Shown here piece by piece: positions 1-10,076 of a stretch of DNA of 64,000 nt; position 1 is the first letter of the stretch; every line of letters begins with the position of its first letter. Source of the DNA: Aeromonas diversa CDC 2478-85 (lineage in GTDB: Bacteria > Pseudomonadota > Gammaproteobacteria > Enterobacterales > Aeromonadaceae); the NCBI RefSeq assembly GCF_000819805.1, contig NZ_CDCE01000037.1, positions 124,001 to 188,000 of the forward strand, written 5' to 3'. The notes under the pieces are model-generated. The model saw only the letters and a list, made by a program, of their open reading frames with translations. It was not told the DNA's origin and did no database searches. The position numbers and the translations under genes were made by a program.

Positions 1-437
1 GGCATCTCGGCGGTCTCGCCACCCACCAGAGCGCAGCCAGACTGCTCGCAGCCGGCACCGATCCCGGTCACCACGGCCGCGGCTGTATCGACATCCAGCT
101 TGCCGGTGGCGTAGTAGTCGAGGAAGAAGAGAGGCTCTGCCCCCTGCACAATGAGATCGTTGACGCACATGGCCACCAGATCGATACCGACAGTGTCGTG
201 CTTCTTCAGATCGATGGCCAGGCGCAGCTTGGTGCCCACCCCATCGGTTCCGGAGACCAGCACCGGCTCCTTGTAACCGGCCGGAATTTGACACAAGGCC
301 CCAAAGCCGCCGAGACCACCCAGGACTTCCGGACGGCGTGTGCGCTTGGCCACACCCTTGATACGATCGACCAGGGCATTGCCCGCATCGATGTCCACGC
401 CTGCATCCTTGTAGCTCAGTGAGGTTTTGTCAGTCAC
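1..437 (-). CDS. purM: PurM, phosphoribosylformylglycinamidine cyclo-ligase (5' part, cut by window start)
   Basis: AIR synthetase, which closes the imidazole ring of FGAM to AIR in purine synthesis in the cytoplasm. Reading the minus strand from a GTG at 437-435 gives about 145 residues beginning [19 protein letters not shown], very close to E. coli PurM. The conserved GTDGVGTK and [18 protein letters not shown] regions and the [10 protein letters not shown] motif at the window edge are all visible. A GGGGAA lies just ahead of the GTG, and no in-frame ATG fits the family N-terminus. The C-terminal part lies outside the window. It is divergent from upp, as in E. coli, with a PurR-like box between the two genes. 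Confidence 0.97.
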   Translation of the reverse strand, partial: MTDKTSLSYKDAGVDIDAGNALVDRIKGVAKRTRRPEVLGGLGGFGALCQIPAGYKEPVLVSGTDGVGTKLRLAIDLKKHDTVGIDLVAMCVNDLIVQGAEPLFFLDYYATGKLDVDTAAAVVTGIGAGCEQSGCALVGGETAEM

Positions 438-514
438 GAGTATTCCCCGTCAAGTGGTGATAATGGAGGGTAAAATTCGGGGCGTATTCTAGCAGCGCGG
501 GGTCAAAACCAGAA

Positions 515-530
515 AGGAAATCGTTTGCGC
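515..530 (-). promoter_or_regulatory. PurR-like operator between purM and upp
   Basis: On the minus strand the 16-mer GCGCAAACGATTTCCT matches the E. coli PurR consensus ACGCAAACGTTTNCNT at nearly all positions. It sits about 80 bases upstream of the purM start, in the position expected for repression of purM(N) by the purine repressor. This was read by eye; no matrix score was run. Confidence 0.7.
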
Positions 531-615
531 AGCAAGGCGCAAAAAAGATCCACAAGAAGGGGGATTTGGTGTATGATTCCGCGATTTTTTTGCGCGGCAG
601 TTCCAGGAGATAATA

Positions 616-1242
616 ATGAGAGTCGTAGAAGCCAAACACCCGCTGATCAAACACAAGCTCGGTCTGATGCGCGAAGGAGATATCAGCACCAAGCGCTTCC
701 GTGAACTGGCCAAGGAAGTGGGCAGCCTGCTCACCTACGAGGCGACGTCTGACTTCGAAACCGAGAAGGTTACCATCAACGGTTGGAACGGGCCAGTAGA
801 AATTGACCAGATCAAGGGCAAGAAGGTCACCGTCGTGCCGATCCTGCGTGCCGGCCTGGGCATGATGGACGGCGTCCTCGAGCACATGCCGAGCGCGCGC
901 GTCAGTGTGGTCGGTATCTACCGCGACGAGGAGACCCTCCAGCCGGTCCCCTATTTTGAGAAGATCGTCAGCAACATCGAGGAGCGTCTGGCCCTGGTCA
1001 TCGATCCCATGCTGGCTACCGGCGGCTCCATGATCGCCACCATCGATCTGCTCAAGAAAAAGGGTTGCCAGTCCATCAAGGTACTGGTACTGGTCGCTGC
1101 CCCCGAGGGGATCAAGGCGCTCGAAGCGGCCCATCCGGACATCGAGCTCTACTGCGCCGCCATCGACAAGGGACTCAATGAGAAGGGTTACATCGTGCCC
1201 GGTCTCGGCGATGCCGGTGACAAGATCTTCGGCACCAAGTAA
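616..1242 (+). CDS. upp: Upp, uracil phosphoribosyltransferase
   Basis: Pyrimidine salvage enzyme converting uracil and PRPP to UMP. The 208-residue length is that of the family. The PRPP-binding loop is visible as [12 protein letters not shown] (about residues 130-141), and the uracil-binding C-terminus reads [16 protein letters not shown]. The start has an AGGAGA ribosome site at 605-610, and a TATGAT at 572-577 could be its -10. The gene ends 16 bases before a strong terminator hairpin, so it appears to be monocistronic. The uracil permease gene uraA, its partner in E. coli, is not next to it here. Confidence 0.98.
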   Translation: MRVVEAKHPLIKHKLGLMREGDISTKRFRELAKEVGSLLTYEATSDFETEKVTINGWNGPVEIDQIKGKKVTVVPILRAGLGMMDGVLEHMPSARVSVVGIYRDEETLQPVPYFEKIVSNIEERLALVIDPMLATGGSMIATIDLLKKKGCQSIKVLVLVAAPEGIKALEAAHPDIELYCAAIDKGLNEKGYIVPGLGDAGDKIFGTK

Positions 1243-1257
1243 CGCTTGCTGCCCATG

Positions 1258-1290
1258 ACGAAGCCGGCTCACGCCGGCTTCGTGCTTTTT
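1258..1290 (+). terminator. Rho-independent terminator after upp
   Basis: An 11-bp perfect stem (ACGAAGCCGGC at 1258-1268 pairing with 1273-1283), a 4-base loop, then a T-rich tail (GCTTTTT). Confidence 0.9.
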
Positions 1291-1382
1291 AGGGTCTGCG
1301 GGTGGAGGTGCCTTGCTGGTGCCTGTCTCTTGCCGCTACCATATCCCCACTCATTGTCTTTTGAATCGAGAGCCTGCCAATC

Positions 1383-2399
1383 ATGCACAAGACCCTCGTT
1401 ACCCTGCTGCTGTGTATTGCCTCTGCGTCCAGTTGGGCTGTTCAGATCACGGATCTCTATCAGGGGCGCGCAGGGGCGACCACTGAGATGGCCAAGTCCC
1501 AGGCTGAGGCATTGGGGGCGGTGCTTATCAAGCTAACCGGCAAGCGGGATGTGGTGACCCAACCCAAGGTCGCCGCCGCCCTCGCCAACCCGGCAGAGTA
1601 TGTGCGTCGCTATGCCTATCAGGGTGAGGGGGAGGGGCGCCAGCTGGTGGCCGAGCTGGATCCATCCCGGGTCAATCAACTGCTGAGCCAGGCCGTATTG
1701 CCCATACTGGGGGCGGTACGCCCCCAGATCGCCCTCTGGCTGGTTATCGATGATAGCCAGCGGCGCATGGTCTCGGATCAGTCGCAGGATGGGTGGGCAC
1801 GAGAGCTGCGCGATAGTGCCACCCCACTGGCCCTGCCAGTGGTGCTGCCCATCATGGATCTCGACGATAGCGCCGCGGTGGCGGTGACCGATGTCTTGGG
1901 CCGTTTCGCCGAGCCGGTTGCGGCGGCCAGCCAGCGTTACGGTGCCGAGATGGTGCTGCTGGGGCGACTGAGTGCCGAGGAGGAGACCTGGACTCTGGAG
2001 TGGGGCCTCTATGGTAGCAAGGAAGGCCAGCTCGCAGAGCTCACCAAGGGGAGCCTCAGCGGCAGCCAAGAGGTGGTGAGTGAGCAGCTCACTACCCAGT
2101 TGGCCGGGTGGCTGGTGGAGCACTATGGCGCCAAGGTCTCCGGTGAGAAGGGGCAGTTGCAGATCAAGGTCGAAGGACTCAGCCAGATGAACGACATCGC
2201 TCAGGTGCAGGGTCTTATCAAGGGGATGGCAAGTGTGGCCAGCGTCGAGTTGGCCGAGCTGGACACGGAGAGCGTCACCTTTGCGCTCTCCTACTATGGC
2301 GAGCAGAAGGAGCTCGAGCGCGCCCTCTCCCTGGATGCCCGGCTGGCCCAGGTTGGTAGCCAACCCGGCAGTTTGCAGTATCGTTGGAGCGCGGAGTAA
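1383..2399 (+). CDS. DUF2066 domain-containing secreted/periplasmic protein
   Basis: A 338-residue protein with an N-terminal signal peptide (MHKTLVTLLLCIASASSWA, cleavage probably near residue 19). The mature start VQITDLYQGRAG and the following AKSQAEALGAVLIKLTGKRDV are typical of the DUF2066 family found in gammaproteobacteria, usually next to hda. The function is not established. The family is thought to be periplasmic or envelope-associated, and nothing in the sequence points to an enzyme. It follows the upp terminator and precedes hda by 92 bases, so it may share a transcript with hda. Confidence 0.85.
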   Translation: MHKTLVTLLLCIASASSWAVQITDLYQGRAGATTEMAKSQAEALGAVLIKLTGKRDVVTQPKVAAALANPAEYVRRYAYQGEGEGRQLVAELDPSRVNQLLSQAVLPILGAVRPQIALWLVIDDSQRRMVSDQSQDGWARELRDSATPLALPVVLPIMDLDDSAAVAVTDVLGRFAEPVAAASQRYGAEMVLLGRLSAEEETWTLEWGLYGSKEGQLAELTKGSLSGSQEVVSEQLTTQLAGWLVEHYGAKVSGEKGQLQIKVEGLSQMNDIAQVQGLIKGMASVASVELAELDTESVTFALSYYGEQKELERALSLDARLAQVGSQPGSLQYRWSAE

Positions 2400-2491
2400 A
2401 ACGTCATCGCCCGGGTCTCGGCCTGGGCGGTTCTCTCCCGGGCCACACAATGGTACACTGAACGGCAAATGACACAGTTTAAGCCTCAAGA

Positions 2492-3196
2492 GTGAAACAG
2501 CCGGCCCAGCTATCCCTCGCCGTACAACTACCGGATGACGAAACCTTCGTCAGTTTCTATCCCGGCAGCAATGCCCACCTGATCACGGCGCTGAAGAATG
2601 CGGCCATCGGTCAGGGCTCTCCTTTTATCTATTTCTGGGGCCCCAAGGGGACCGGACGTTCTCATCTGCTTCATGCCACCTGCGCCGAGGTCAATGCCCG
2701 CGATGCGGCAGCGGCCTACCTGCCTCTCGATCAGTTTGAGCGGCTCGACCCCAGCATGCTTGAATCCCTCGAGAGCCTGCCTTTGGTCTGCCTCGACAAC
2801 CTGGAGGCGATCGCCGGTAACGAGCACTGGGAGCGGGCTCTGTTTGACTTCTATAACCGCTGGCGAGAGAAGGGGCAACCCGGCTCTCTGGTGGTCACCG
2901 GTACCAGCGCCCCACGCAAGATAGGGCTGCAGTTGCCGGATCTCGCCTCGCGTCTGGACTGGGGGGTCAACTTCCACCTGGACGAGCTCGACGACGAGGG
3001 TAAACTCAGCGCCTTGCAGCTGCGCGCCGAGCTGCGCGGCTTCAAGCTCCCCATCGACGTGGGCCGCTTCCTGCTCAACCGTCTCTCGCGGGACATGCGT
3101 ACCCTGCTGGCGACTCTCAATCAGCTCGACAACGCCTCGTTTCGTGCCAAGCGCAAGCTGACTATCCCGTTTGTCAAAGAGATCCTCGAGCTCTAG
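2492..3196 (+). CDS. hda: Hda, DnaA regulatory inactivator
   Basis: AAA+ protein that, bound to the DNA-loaded beta clamp, stimulates hydrolysis of ATP on DnaA and so prevents re-initiation. It has 234 residues. The clamp-binding motif is at the N-terminus (QLSLAV, residues 6-11). The Walker A region is [11 protein letters not shown], with Lys replaced by Arg as in E. coli Hda, and Walker B is [10 protein letters not shown]. The start is a GTG at 2492; upstream in-frame options do not fit the family N-terminus and the ribosome site is weak. It converges on aceA with a shared terminator between them. Confidence 0.95.
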   Translation: MKQPAQLSLAVQLPDDETFVSFYPGSNAHLITALKNAAIGQGSPFIYFWGPKGTGRSHLLHATCAEVNARDAAAAYLPLDQFERLDPSMLESLESLPLVCLDNLEAIAGNEHWERALFDFYNRWREKGQPGSLVVTGTSAPRKIGLQLPDLASRLDWGVNFHLDELDDEGKLSALQLRAELRGFKLPIDVGRFLLNRLSRDMRTLLATLNQLDNASFRAKRKLTIPFVKEILEL

Positions 3197-3220
3197 TCCA
3201 CAGGCGGCACCCCAAAAAAG

Positions 3221-3247
3221 AAACCCCGGCACCAGGCCGGGGTTTTT
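3221..3247. terminator. Bidirectional terminator between hda and aceA
   Basis: A 10-bp stem AAACCCCGGC/GCCGGGGTTT (3221-3230 with 3236-3245) has a T run on the plus side and an A run (3214-3219) that gives a U tail on the minus side. It can end both convergent transcripts. Confidence 0.88.
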
Positions 3248-3260
3248 GTTGGCGTCCTAC

Positions 3261-4574
3261 TTAGTGGAACTGATCTTCCTCGGTGGAGCCGGTCAGTGCG
3301 GTGACCGAAGACTGGCCGCCCTGGATGACGGTGGTCACCTTGTCGAAGTAGCCGGTGCCGACCTCTTGCTGATGCGCGACGAAGGTATAGCCCTGCTTGG
3401 CGGCGGCAAATTCCGGCTCCTGTACCATCTCGACATAGTGCTTCATCCCTTCGCCGCGAGCGTACTGGTAGGCCAGTTGGTACATGTTGAACCACATGTT
3501 ATGGATACCCGCCAGGGTGATGAACTGATACTTGTAGCCCATGTCGGAGAGCTCCTGCTGGAAGCGGGCGATGGTGGCATCGTCCAGGTTCTTCTTCCAG
3601 TTGAAGCTCGGGGAGCAGTTGTAAGCCAGGATGCGATCGGGGAACTTGGCCTTGATCGCCTCGGCGAATTTGCGCGCCTCGTCCAGATCCGGCTTGGCGG
3701 TTTCGCACCACACCATGTCGGCGTAGGGGGCGTAGGCCAGACCGCGAGCGATGGCCTGATCGATGCCGGCACGTACCTTGTAGAAGCCTTCGGCGGTGCG
3801 CTCACCGGTCAGGAAGTCCGCATCGTACGGATCGGCGTCGGTGGTCAGCAGATCCGCCGCGTTGGCGTCGGTACGGGCGATCACCAGGGTGGTGGTGCCG
3901 CACACGTCGGCCGCCAGACGGGCCGCGATGAGCTTTTGCACCGCTTCCTGGGTCGGGACCAGCACCTTGCCGCCCATGTGGCCGCATTTTTTCACGGACG
4001 CGAGCTGATCTTCGAAGTGCACGCCGGCGGCGCCCGCCTCTATCATCCCCTTCATCAGCTCGAAGGCGTTCAGCACGCCGCCGAAACCGGCCTCGGCGTC
4101 GGCGACGATGGGCAGGAAGTAGTCGATAAAGCCCTCATCGCCGGGGCCGACCTGGCTGGACCACTGGATCTGGTCGGCGCGGGCGAAGGAGTTATTGATG
4201 CGCTCTACCACAGACGGCACCGAGTTGGCCGGATAGAGGGACTGGTCCGGGTACATGGTGGAGGAGAGGTTGTTGTCCGCCGCCACCTGCCAGCCGGAGA
4301 GGTAGATAGCCTCGATGCCGGCCTTGGCCTGCTGCACCGCCTGGCCGCCGGTCAGGGCGCCGAGGCAGTTCACGTATCCCTTCTTGGCGCCACCGTGGAT
4401 CAGCTCCCACAGCTTGTCGGCACCGCGCTGGGCCAGGGTGTGAGCCGGCTGGATGCTACCGCGCAGGTTCACTACGTCCTCGGCGCTGTAGCCGCGCTTG
4501 ATCCCTTTCCAGCGGGGATTTTCCGCCCAGTCTTTCTCGATAGCCTGGATCTGTTGTTCACGGGTCAGTGCCAT
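3261..4574 (-). CDS. aceA: AceA, isocitrate lyase
   Basis: Glyoxylate shunt enzyme cleaving isocitrate to succinate and glyoxylate, needed for growth on acetate or fatty acids. The catalytic KKCGHMGGK signature is present, with Cys at about residue 197, as are the metal-site region [10 protein letters not shown] and the C-terminal region [12 protein letters not shown]. The ATG at 4574 (MALTREQQI) gives 437 residues and has a GAGGGAA ribosome site 5 bases upstream. A longer frame begins 9 codons earlier but lacks such a site. It lies 70 bases downstream of aceB on the same strand, forming aceBA. No aceK follows; hda converges instead. Confidence 0.98.
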   Translation of the reverse strand: MALTREQQIQAIEKDWAENPRWKGIKRGYSAEDVVNLRGSIQPAHTLAQRGADKLWELIHGGAKKGYVNCLGALTGGQAVQQAKAGIEAIYLSGWQVAADNNLSSTMYPDQSLYPANSVPSVVERINNSFARADQIQWSSQVGPGDEGFIDYFLPIVADAEAGFGGVLNAFELMKGMIEAGAAGVHFEDQLASVKKCGHMGGKVLVPTQEAVQKLIAARLAADVCGTTTLVIARTDANAADLLTTDADPYDADFLTGERTAEGFYKVRAGIDQAIARGLAYAPYADMVWCETAKPDLDEARKFAEAIKAKFPDRILAYNCSPSFNWKKNLDDATIARFQQELSDMGYKYQFITLAGIHNMWFNMYQLAYQYARGEGMKHYVEMVQEPEFAAAKQGYTFVAHQQEVGTGYFDKVTTVIQGGQSSVTALTGSTEEDQFH

Positions 4575-4644
4575 ATCAGTTCCCTCTTTCATTGATTTCA
4601 CGTTTCCATTTGACTTGTTATGGGGGCCGTCACCGGCCCGGATC

Positions 4645-6252
<1,608 letters not shown>

Positions 6253-6925
6253 GGGATGACTCCTTGAAAATTACATTTTGAACAAATTCACTACGACCAA
6301 AATCGTTCCCTGTTCTGGATGAGAACCCATCTGGTGTTGACTCATCGCTGTTTAAGTTGCGTAAAAACGCTCAAATCGTCAACACATTTTTTTAAACACT
6401 TGTTTTCATTTTTTATATAAATTGCTGTTTTTACTGGGTTAATGAATTGTGAGTATTTGCTCTAGGTAGATAGTTATGCTTAACAGGTCTCGCCTGTCAG
6501 GAGGAAGGGGAGTGGGGGGGGAAGGGGCGGTCTGATGATCGGTATTACGTAATTAAATTACCTTAATGGCAGGGTGCAAAAATAAATCCCGAGCTTACTC
6601 CAAGCTTTGCCCTGGTCTGTTGATGAGCCCCCACCCGATGTGACAAGTGATCGGCAACATCATGATTCACTGCACGTTTTACATATCGCCTGCAATGAGC
6701 ATCAGCCGGGTTGTGCTCCTGCTTGCAGAGTGGTTCCAAGCGCCTTGGGGCGGGGTGATGATGTTGGTTTGTATCAGAAAGGGAGCCGCCCCATCACGAG
6801 AGTGGGGGGAAGGTGAACAGCATATCTTGCTGTCATTGAATCATCCTGTGGTGATTTGTCGTTTTTTACTTGCCGGCGCCCCCGACCAGGGGAAGGGAGC
6901 CCGCAGCCCCCCCGCGGAAACAAAA
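6253..6925. other. Intergenic region upstream of aceBA
   Basis: About 670 bases with no supported gene. 6340-6440 is AT-rich and probably holds the aceB promoter: a TTGACG reads leftward at 6382-6377, but no convincing -10 at the right spacing could be fixed. A G-rich tract (about 6500-6530) follows. Open frames through 6607-7795 run into suhB antisense and were not accepted. Confidence 0.5.
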
Positions 6926-6945
6926 AAGCCTCCCGAAGGAGGCTT
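6926..6945 (-). terminator. Rho-independent terminator after suhB
   Basis: Read on the minus strand, AAGCCTCC-TTCG-GGAGGCTT is followed by a U run (6921-6927 is A-rich on plus). It is an 8-bp stem with a stable tetraloop. Confidence 0.9.
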
Positions 6946-6970
6946 CTTGTTACTGACGGGGATCGTGCGA

Positions 6971-7774
6971 TCAGCGCGCCAGGTTTTCCGGCAGGTGCTC
7001 ACGCATGCGAGCCAGCATCTCTTTGACAACACGCGGGTTGCCGACGACCAGGTTGCCGGAGTGCTCGTAGTTGTGACCACCCACGAAGTCGGTGACGATG
7101 GCACCGGCTTCCTTGGCCAGCAGTTCACCGGCGGCAGTATCCCACGGCTTGAGACCCATCTCCCAGAAGCCATCGACACGGCCGGCAGCGACGTAGGCGA
7201 GATCCAGTGCGGCAGAGCCGGCACGACGAATGTCTGCACACTCGAGGAAGAGGGCATGGAACATCTTCTGGTACGGCTCGATCTGGTGCTTCTGTTTGAA
7301 CGGGAAGCCGGTGGCCAGCACAGTGCCGGAGAGATCCTTGGCCTTGCCGGTACGGATGCGGTAACCGTTGAGCTGGGCGCCGGAGCCACGAGTCGCGGTG
7401 AACAGTTCGTCACGGATCGGATCGTAAACCACGGCCTGCTCGGTGCGGCCCTTCACGCGCAGGGCGATAGAGACGGCAAAGTGGGGGATACCCTTGACGA
7501 AGTTGGTGGTGCCATCCAGTGGGTCGATGATCCATTGATAGTCCGGGTTGGTACCGGCGATTTCACCGCTCTCCTCGCCGATAATGCCGTGCTCGGGATA
7601 GGATTTTTTGATGGTGTGAATGATGGCTGCTTCGGCGTCGCGATCAACGTTGGTCACGAAATCGTTGCTCCCCTTCTGCATAGCCTCGATGTTCTCGGGC
7701 TGGGAGAAGGCTTTGACAATAACTTGACCGGCGTTGCGCGCAGCGCGCACAGCGATATTCAGCATCGGATGCAT
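6971..7774 (-). CDS. suhB: SuhB, inositol-1-monophosphatase family protein
   Basis: Mg-dependent inositol monophosphatase fold. In E. coli, SuhB also acts as an rRNA transcription antitermination factor with Nus proteins. The 267 residues from the ATG at 7774 (MHPMLNIAVRAARNAG) equal the E. coli length. The metal-binding motifs are present: GEESGE, WIIDPLDGTTNF (about residues 81-92) and KPWDTAAGELLAKEAGA. A longer open frame begins 57 codons upstream, but its extra N-terminus is not family sequence. It stands alone between its terminator and an untranslated gap shared with emrD. Confidence 0.97.
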   Translation of the reverse strand: MHPMLNIAVRAARNAGQVIVKAFSQPENIEAMQKGSNDFVTNVDRDAEAAIIHTIKKSYPEHGIIGEESGEIAGTNPDYQWIIDPLDGTTNFVKGIPHFAVSIALRVKGRTEQAVVYDPIRDELFTATRGSGAQLNGYRIRTGKAKDLSGTVLATGFPFKQKHQIEPYQKMFHALFLECADIRRAGSAALDLAYVAAGRVDGFWEMGLKPWDTAAGELLAKEAGAIVTDFVGGHNYEHSGNLVVGNPRVVKEMLARMREHLPENLAR

Positions 7775-8155
7775 AGACTCACCACTGGATGTTAAAGAAC
7801 GGGGAAATTTAGGACGCGGCATTCTACTCAAAACTGTGAGCAAAGTACAAAACAAATCGTAGCCGTTGTGCCGCCGATGGGGGAGTGTAATGCCTTGCTT
7901 CTTTTGGATGGCCACCCGCAAGCAGGCAGGATAAGCGGTGAGCACTGGTTGTTAATTCACCTTTCATTAGAAAATGTAGGGCATGGAGATGACAAAGATT
8001 CGTTCGTCTACTGTGACCTGAATCACTAATATAGCCCCCGGTCGGGGTTCTTCCGGCCCTATGACTCCTGCGGCGCGCCCGCATCGAATCCATCGTATCG
8101 ACTTCAAGCCAACCTGCCTGTCGGGATGGCCGGGCTTTCTCATTTCGGGTCCACT
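7775..8155. other. Divergent intergenic region suhB/emrD
   Basis: About 380 bases between two divergent starts. A CRP-like site lies at 8012-8027. 8033-8135 is GC-rich with possible stems, for example CCCC/GGGG around 8035-8047 and CCGGCC (8053-8058) opposite GGCCGG (8128-8133). No known riboswitch class is recognised, and there is no tRNA. Confidence 0.45.
8012..8027 (+). promoter_or_regulatory. CRP-like site upstream of emrD
   Basis: TGTGA-cctgaa-TCACT is one base off the symmetric TGTGA-N6-TCACA core. A TAATAT overlaps its end at 8027-8032. It is between two divergent genes, so the target is uncertain. Confidence 0.45.
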
Positions 8156-9349
8156 ATGCAACGCAACGGTTTTTACGCTCTCTATTTTATTACCATCCTG
8201 ATGGTGGCGGTCGGGCAGATGACCCAGACCCTCTATGTGCCCTCCATCGGCCACATGGCCGCCGAGTTCATGGTACGTCCGGGCAGCCTGCAGGCGGTGA
8301 TGGCCTGTTATCTCATCCCGTACGGGCTCTCCCAATTCGTTTACGGGCCGCTCTCCGATCGCATCGGTCGTCGCCCCGTACTGCTGCTCGGCATGATGGT
8401 GTTTCTCGCCGGCACCCTGCTGATCCAATGGGTGCCGACCTTTGATGCCCTTTTGCTGGGGAGCGTGATCCAGGGATTGGGGACGGGTGCGGCTGGCGCC
8501 ATGAGCCGTACCGTCATGCGGGATCGCTACAACGGGGCCGAGCTTAACCGGGCCAACAGCCTGGTGAGCATGGGGGTGATCTTCTCTCCGCTGCTGGCGC
8601 CCATGATCGGTGCCTGGTTGACCGAGCAGCTGGACTGGCGCGCCGGATATTGGTTCCTGTTTGTGTTCGGCGCCCTCACCACTGGCGCCATCATGCTCTG
8701 GTTTGCCGAGACCCTGCCTGCCGAGCGCCGCCAACCACAACGAGTCGTTGCCGCCTATCGTCACGTGCTCGGTAACAGTCGTTTTCAGGGGAACCTGATC
8801 TGCCTGATGGCGACCTTCTCCGGCCTGGCCGTGTTTGAGGCCGCCGCCGGGGTGATCATGGGTAAGGACTTGCAACTCTCTGCCAAAGCGATCAGCGTGC
8901 TCTTCGTGCTGCCGCTGCCGGGTTACATGTTTGGCGCCTGGCTCTCTGCCCGCCTCAGCTATCGGTTCACCATGGGCAAGTTGATGCGCCTTGGGATCGC
9001 CTTTCTCGGGGTCGGCAGCGTCATCATACTGGTGCCGGGAGTGCTCGGTGAGGTAAGCGCCCCCTCGCTCATCCTGGGCGCGGCGCTCTACTTTGTCGGC
9101 AGTGGCATCCTCTATCCGACGGCCACGACCTGTGCCATCGAGCCCTTCCCCGGTCAGGCGGGCACGGCGGGGGCCATACTGGGCGGCATGCAGAATCTGG
9201 GGGCCGGTCTGGTTACCTTGCTGGCGGCGGGGATCCCCATGCGAGGTCAGCTGACCCTGGGTATCATCATGAGCCTGATGGTGTTGGTGGTGGCGGCCAG
9301 TTTCCTGTGGATGCGGCGTGGTCACACCCCTGAGCATCAGATGGCCTGA
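8156..9349 (+). CDS. emrD: EmrD-type multidrug efflux MFS transporter
   Basis: Inner-membrane proton antiporter of the DHA1 family, with 397 residues and about 12 hydrophobic segments. The N-terminus (QRNGFYALYFITILMVAVGQMTQTLYVPS, read in parts) and the MFS motif A-like loop GPLSDRIGRRPVLLLG (about residues 62-77) are EmrD-like, as is motif C around SPLLAPMIGAWL. E. coli EmrD exports uncouplers and amphipathic compounds. The start is uncertain: ATG at 8156 fits the family, while an in-frame ATG at 8126 would add 10 residues, and neither has a clear ribosome site. It ends at a strong bidirectional terminator. Confidence 0.85.
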   Translation: MQRNGFYALYFITILMVAVGQMTQTLYVPSIGHMAAEFMVRPGSLQAVMACYLIPYGLSQFVYGPLSDRIGRRPVLLLGMMVFLAGTLLIQWVPTFDALLLGSVIQGLGTGAAGAMSRTVMRDRYNGAELNRANSLVSMGVIFSPLLAPMIGAWLTEQLDWRAGYWFLFVFGALTTGAIMLWFAETLPAERRQPQRVVAAYRHVLGNSRFQGNLICLMATFSGLAVFEAAAGVIMGKDLQLSAKAISVLFVLPLPGYMFGAWLSARLSYRFTMGKLMRLGIAFLGVGSVIILVPGVLGEVSAPSLILGAALYFVGSGILYPTATTCAIEPFPGQAGTAGAILGGMQNLGAGLVTLLAAGIPMRGQLTLGIIMSLMVLVVAASFLWMRRGHTPEHQMA

Positions 9350-9375
9350 CAGGGTGCATTGTCGTAAATAAAGAA

Positions 9376-9404
9376 AAGGCCCGTCGCGATGACGGGCCTT
9401 TTTT
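9376..9404. terminator. Terminator between emrD and 6S RNA
   Basis: Stem AAGGCCCGTC/GACGGGCCTT (9376-9385 with 9391-9400), then TTTT on plus; an A-rich stretch on the other side gives a U tail on minus. It can end both emrD and read-through from the 6S RNA. Confidence 0.9.
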
Positions 9405-9406
9405 AT

Positions 9407-9590
9407 TGGTACCCCGGAGATGCCGTTGCCGGTTTGGGCCCTTGAACCATGAGTTCAAGGCGGAAGCCGGGCCTGGCCGCAGGCTTCTCGGTACGGGCCG
9501 AGCTTGCACAAATAACCAGGTTGCCGGGTTCCTTAGGGTATGAATATCGGCTCGGGGACATCAACCGACTGACGAGCACCCCAGGGATTT
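9407..9590 (-). ncRNA. ssrS: 6S RNA (ssrS), RNA polymerase-binding regulator
   Basis: Read on the minus strand, the segment begins AAATCCCTGGGGTGCTCG and contains the 6S hallmarks in order. These are CCGAGCCGATATTCATACC (closing and bulge region), the central GCTCGGCCCGTACCGAGAAGC, the CCTTGAACTCATGGTTCAAGG hairpin, and a 3' arm ending GGCATCTCCGGGGTACC that pairs with the 5' end. The length is about 184 nt, as in E. coli. 6S RNA binds sigma-70 holoenzyme in stationary phase by mimicking an open promoter. It starts right at the zapA stop codon on the same strand. The 5-formyl-THF cyclo-ligase gene usually downstream is absent, and emrD converges on it. Confidence 0.96.
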
Positions 9591-9915
9591 AAACGTTAGG
9601 CGTGACGCTGTCATCGCCTTGACCATGTTCGATGAGCGCCGCTTCGATGGTGCGTTGCAGCATCTTGATGCGCTTGTCCATAGTCTCAGAGTATTGGTGA
9701 TTCTTCTCTTTTTCAAGGCAGAGCTCATGGCAGAAATTGAGCGCTGCCATGATGGCCAGCTGTTCGTTGCTGGAGACGCGGGAACGCTGGCGAAGCTCGA
9801 TCAGCTTCTCGTTGAGCTGGGTGGCTGCCGCCTGCAAGGCTGCCTGCTGCCCCGGGGGGCAGGAGACCTTGTAGGGCCGACCCAGGATCACGATTTCAAC
9901 GGCCTCTGTACTCAT
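9589..9915 (-). CDS. zapA: ZapA, cell division protein
   Basis: Z-ring-associated protein that cross-links and stabilises FtsZ filaments. It has 108 residues, the family length. The N-terminal VEIVILGRPYKVSCPPGQQAAL strand-helix start and the following heptad-rich region (about residues 35-95) that forms the coiled-coil tetramer are visible. A GAGGAAGGC site precedes the ATG. It is divergent from ygfB with 161 bases between, and immediately upstream of 6S RNA on the same strand, as in E. coli. Confidence 0.95.
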   Translation of the reverse strand: MSTEAVEIVILGRPYKVSCPPGQQAALQAAATQLNEKLIELRQRSRVSSNEQLAIMAALNFCHELCLEKEKNHQYSETMDKRIKMLQRTIEAALIEHGQGDDSVTPNV

Positions 9916-10076
9916 GCCTTCCTCGATTGGACTTGGCCTCAGGGGGCCCGGGTCCGCTTGGATAACTGGGCGGGACTATATAGCGCATAGTGTGAAGTTT
10001 CAAGGCCTTGCTGGCTCTGGTGCGGGTCGGGTGATAGGATCTTGGGCACATATGCTGCAACTTTGAGCGACACGAG

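Noticed and set aside
6647..7795. 382-codon plus-strand frame opposite suhB
   Set aside because: It runs through the suhB terminator and the antisense of suhB; no family features.
7967..9337. 456-codon minus-strand frame opposite emrD
   Set aside because: Antisense of a membrane transporter gene; the product is His/Gln-rich with no domain.
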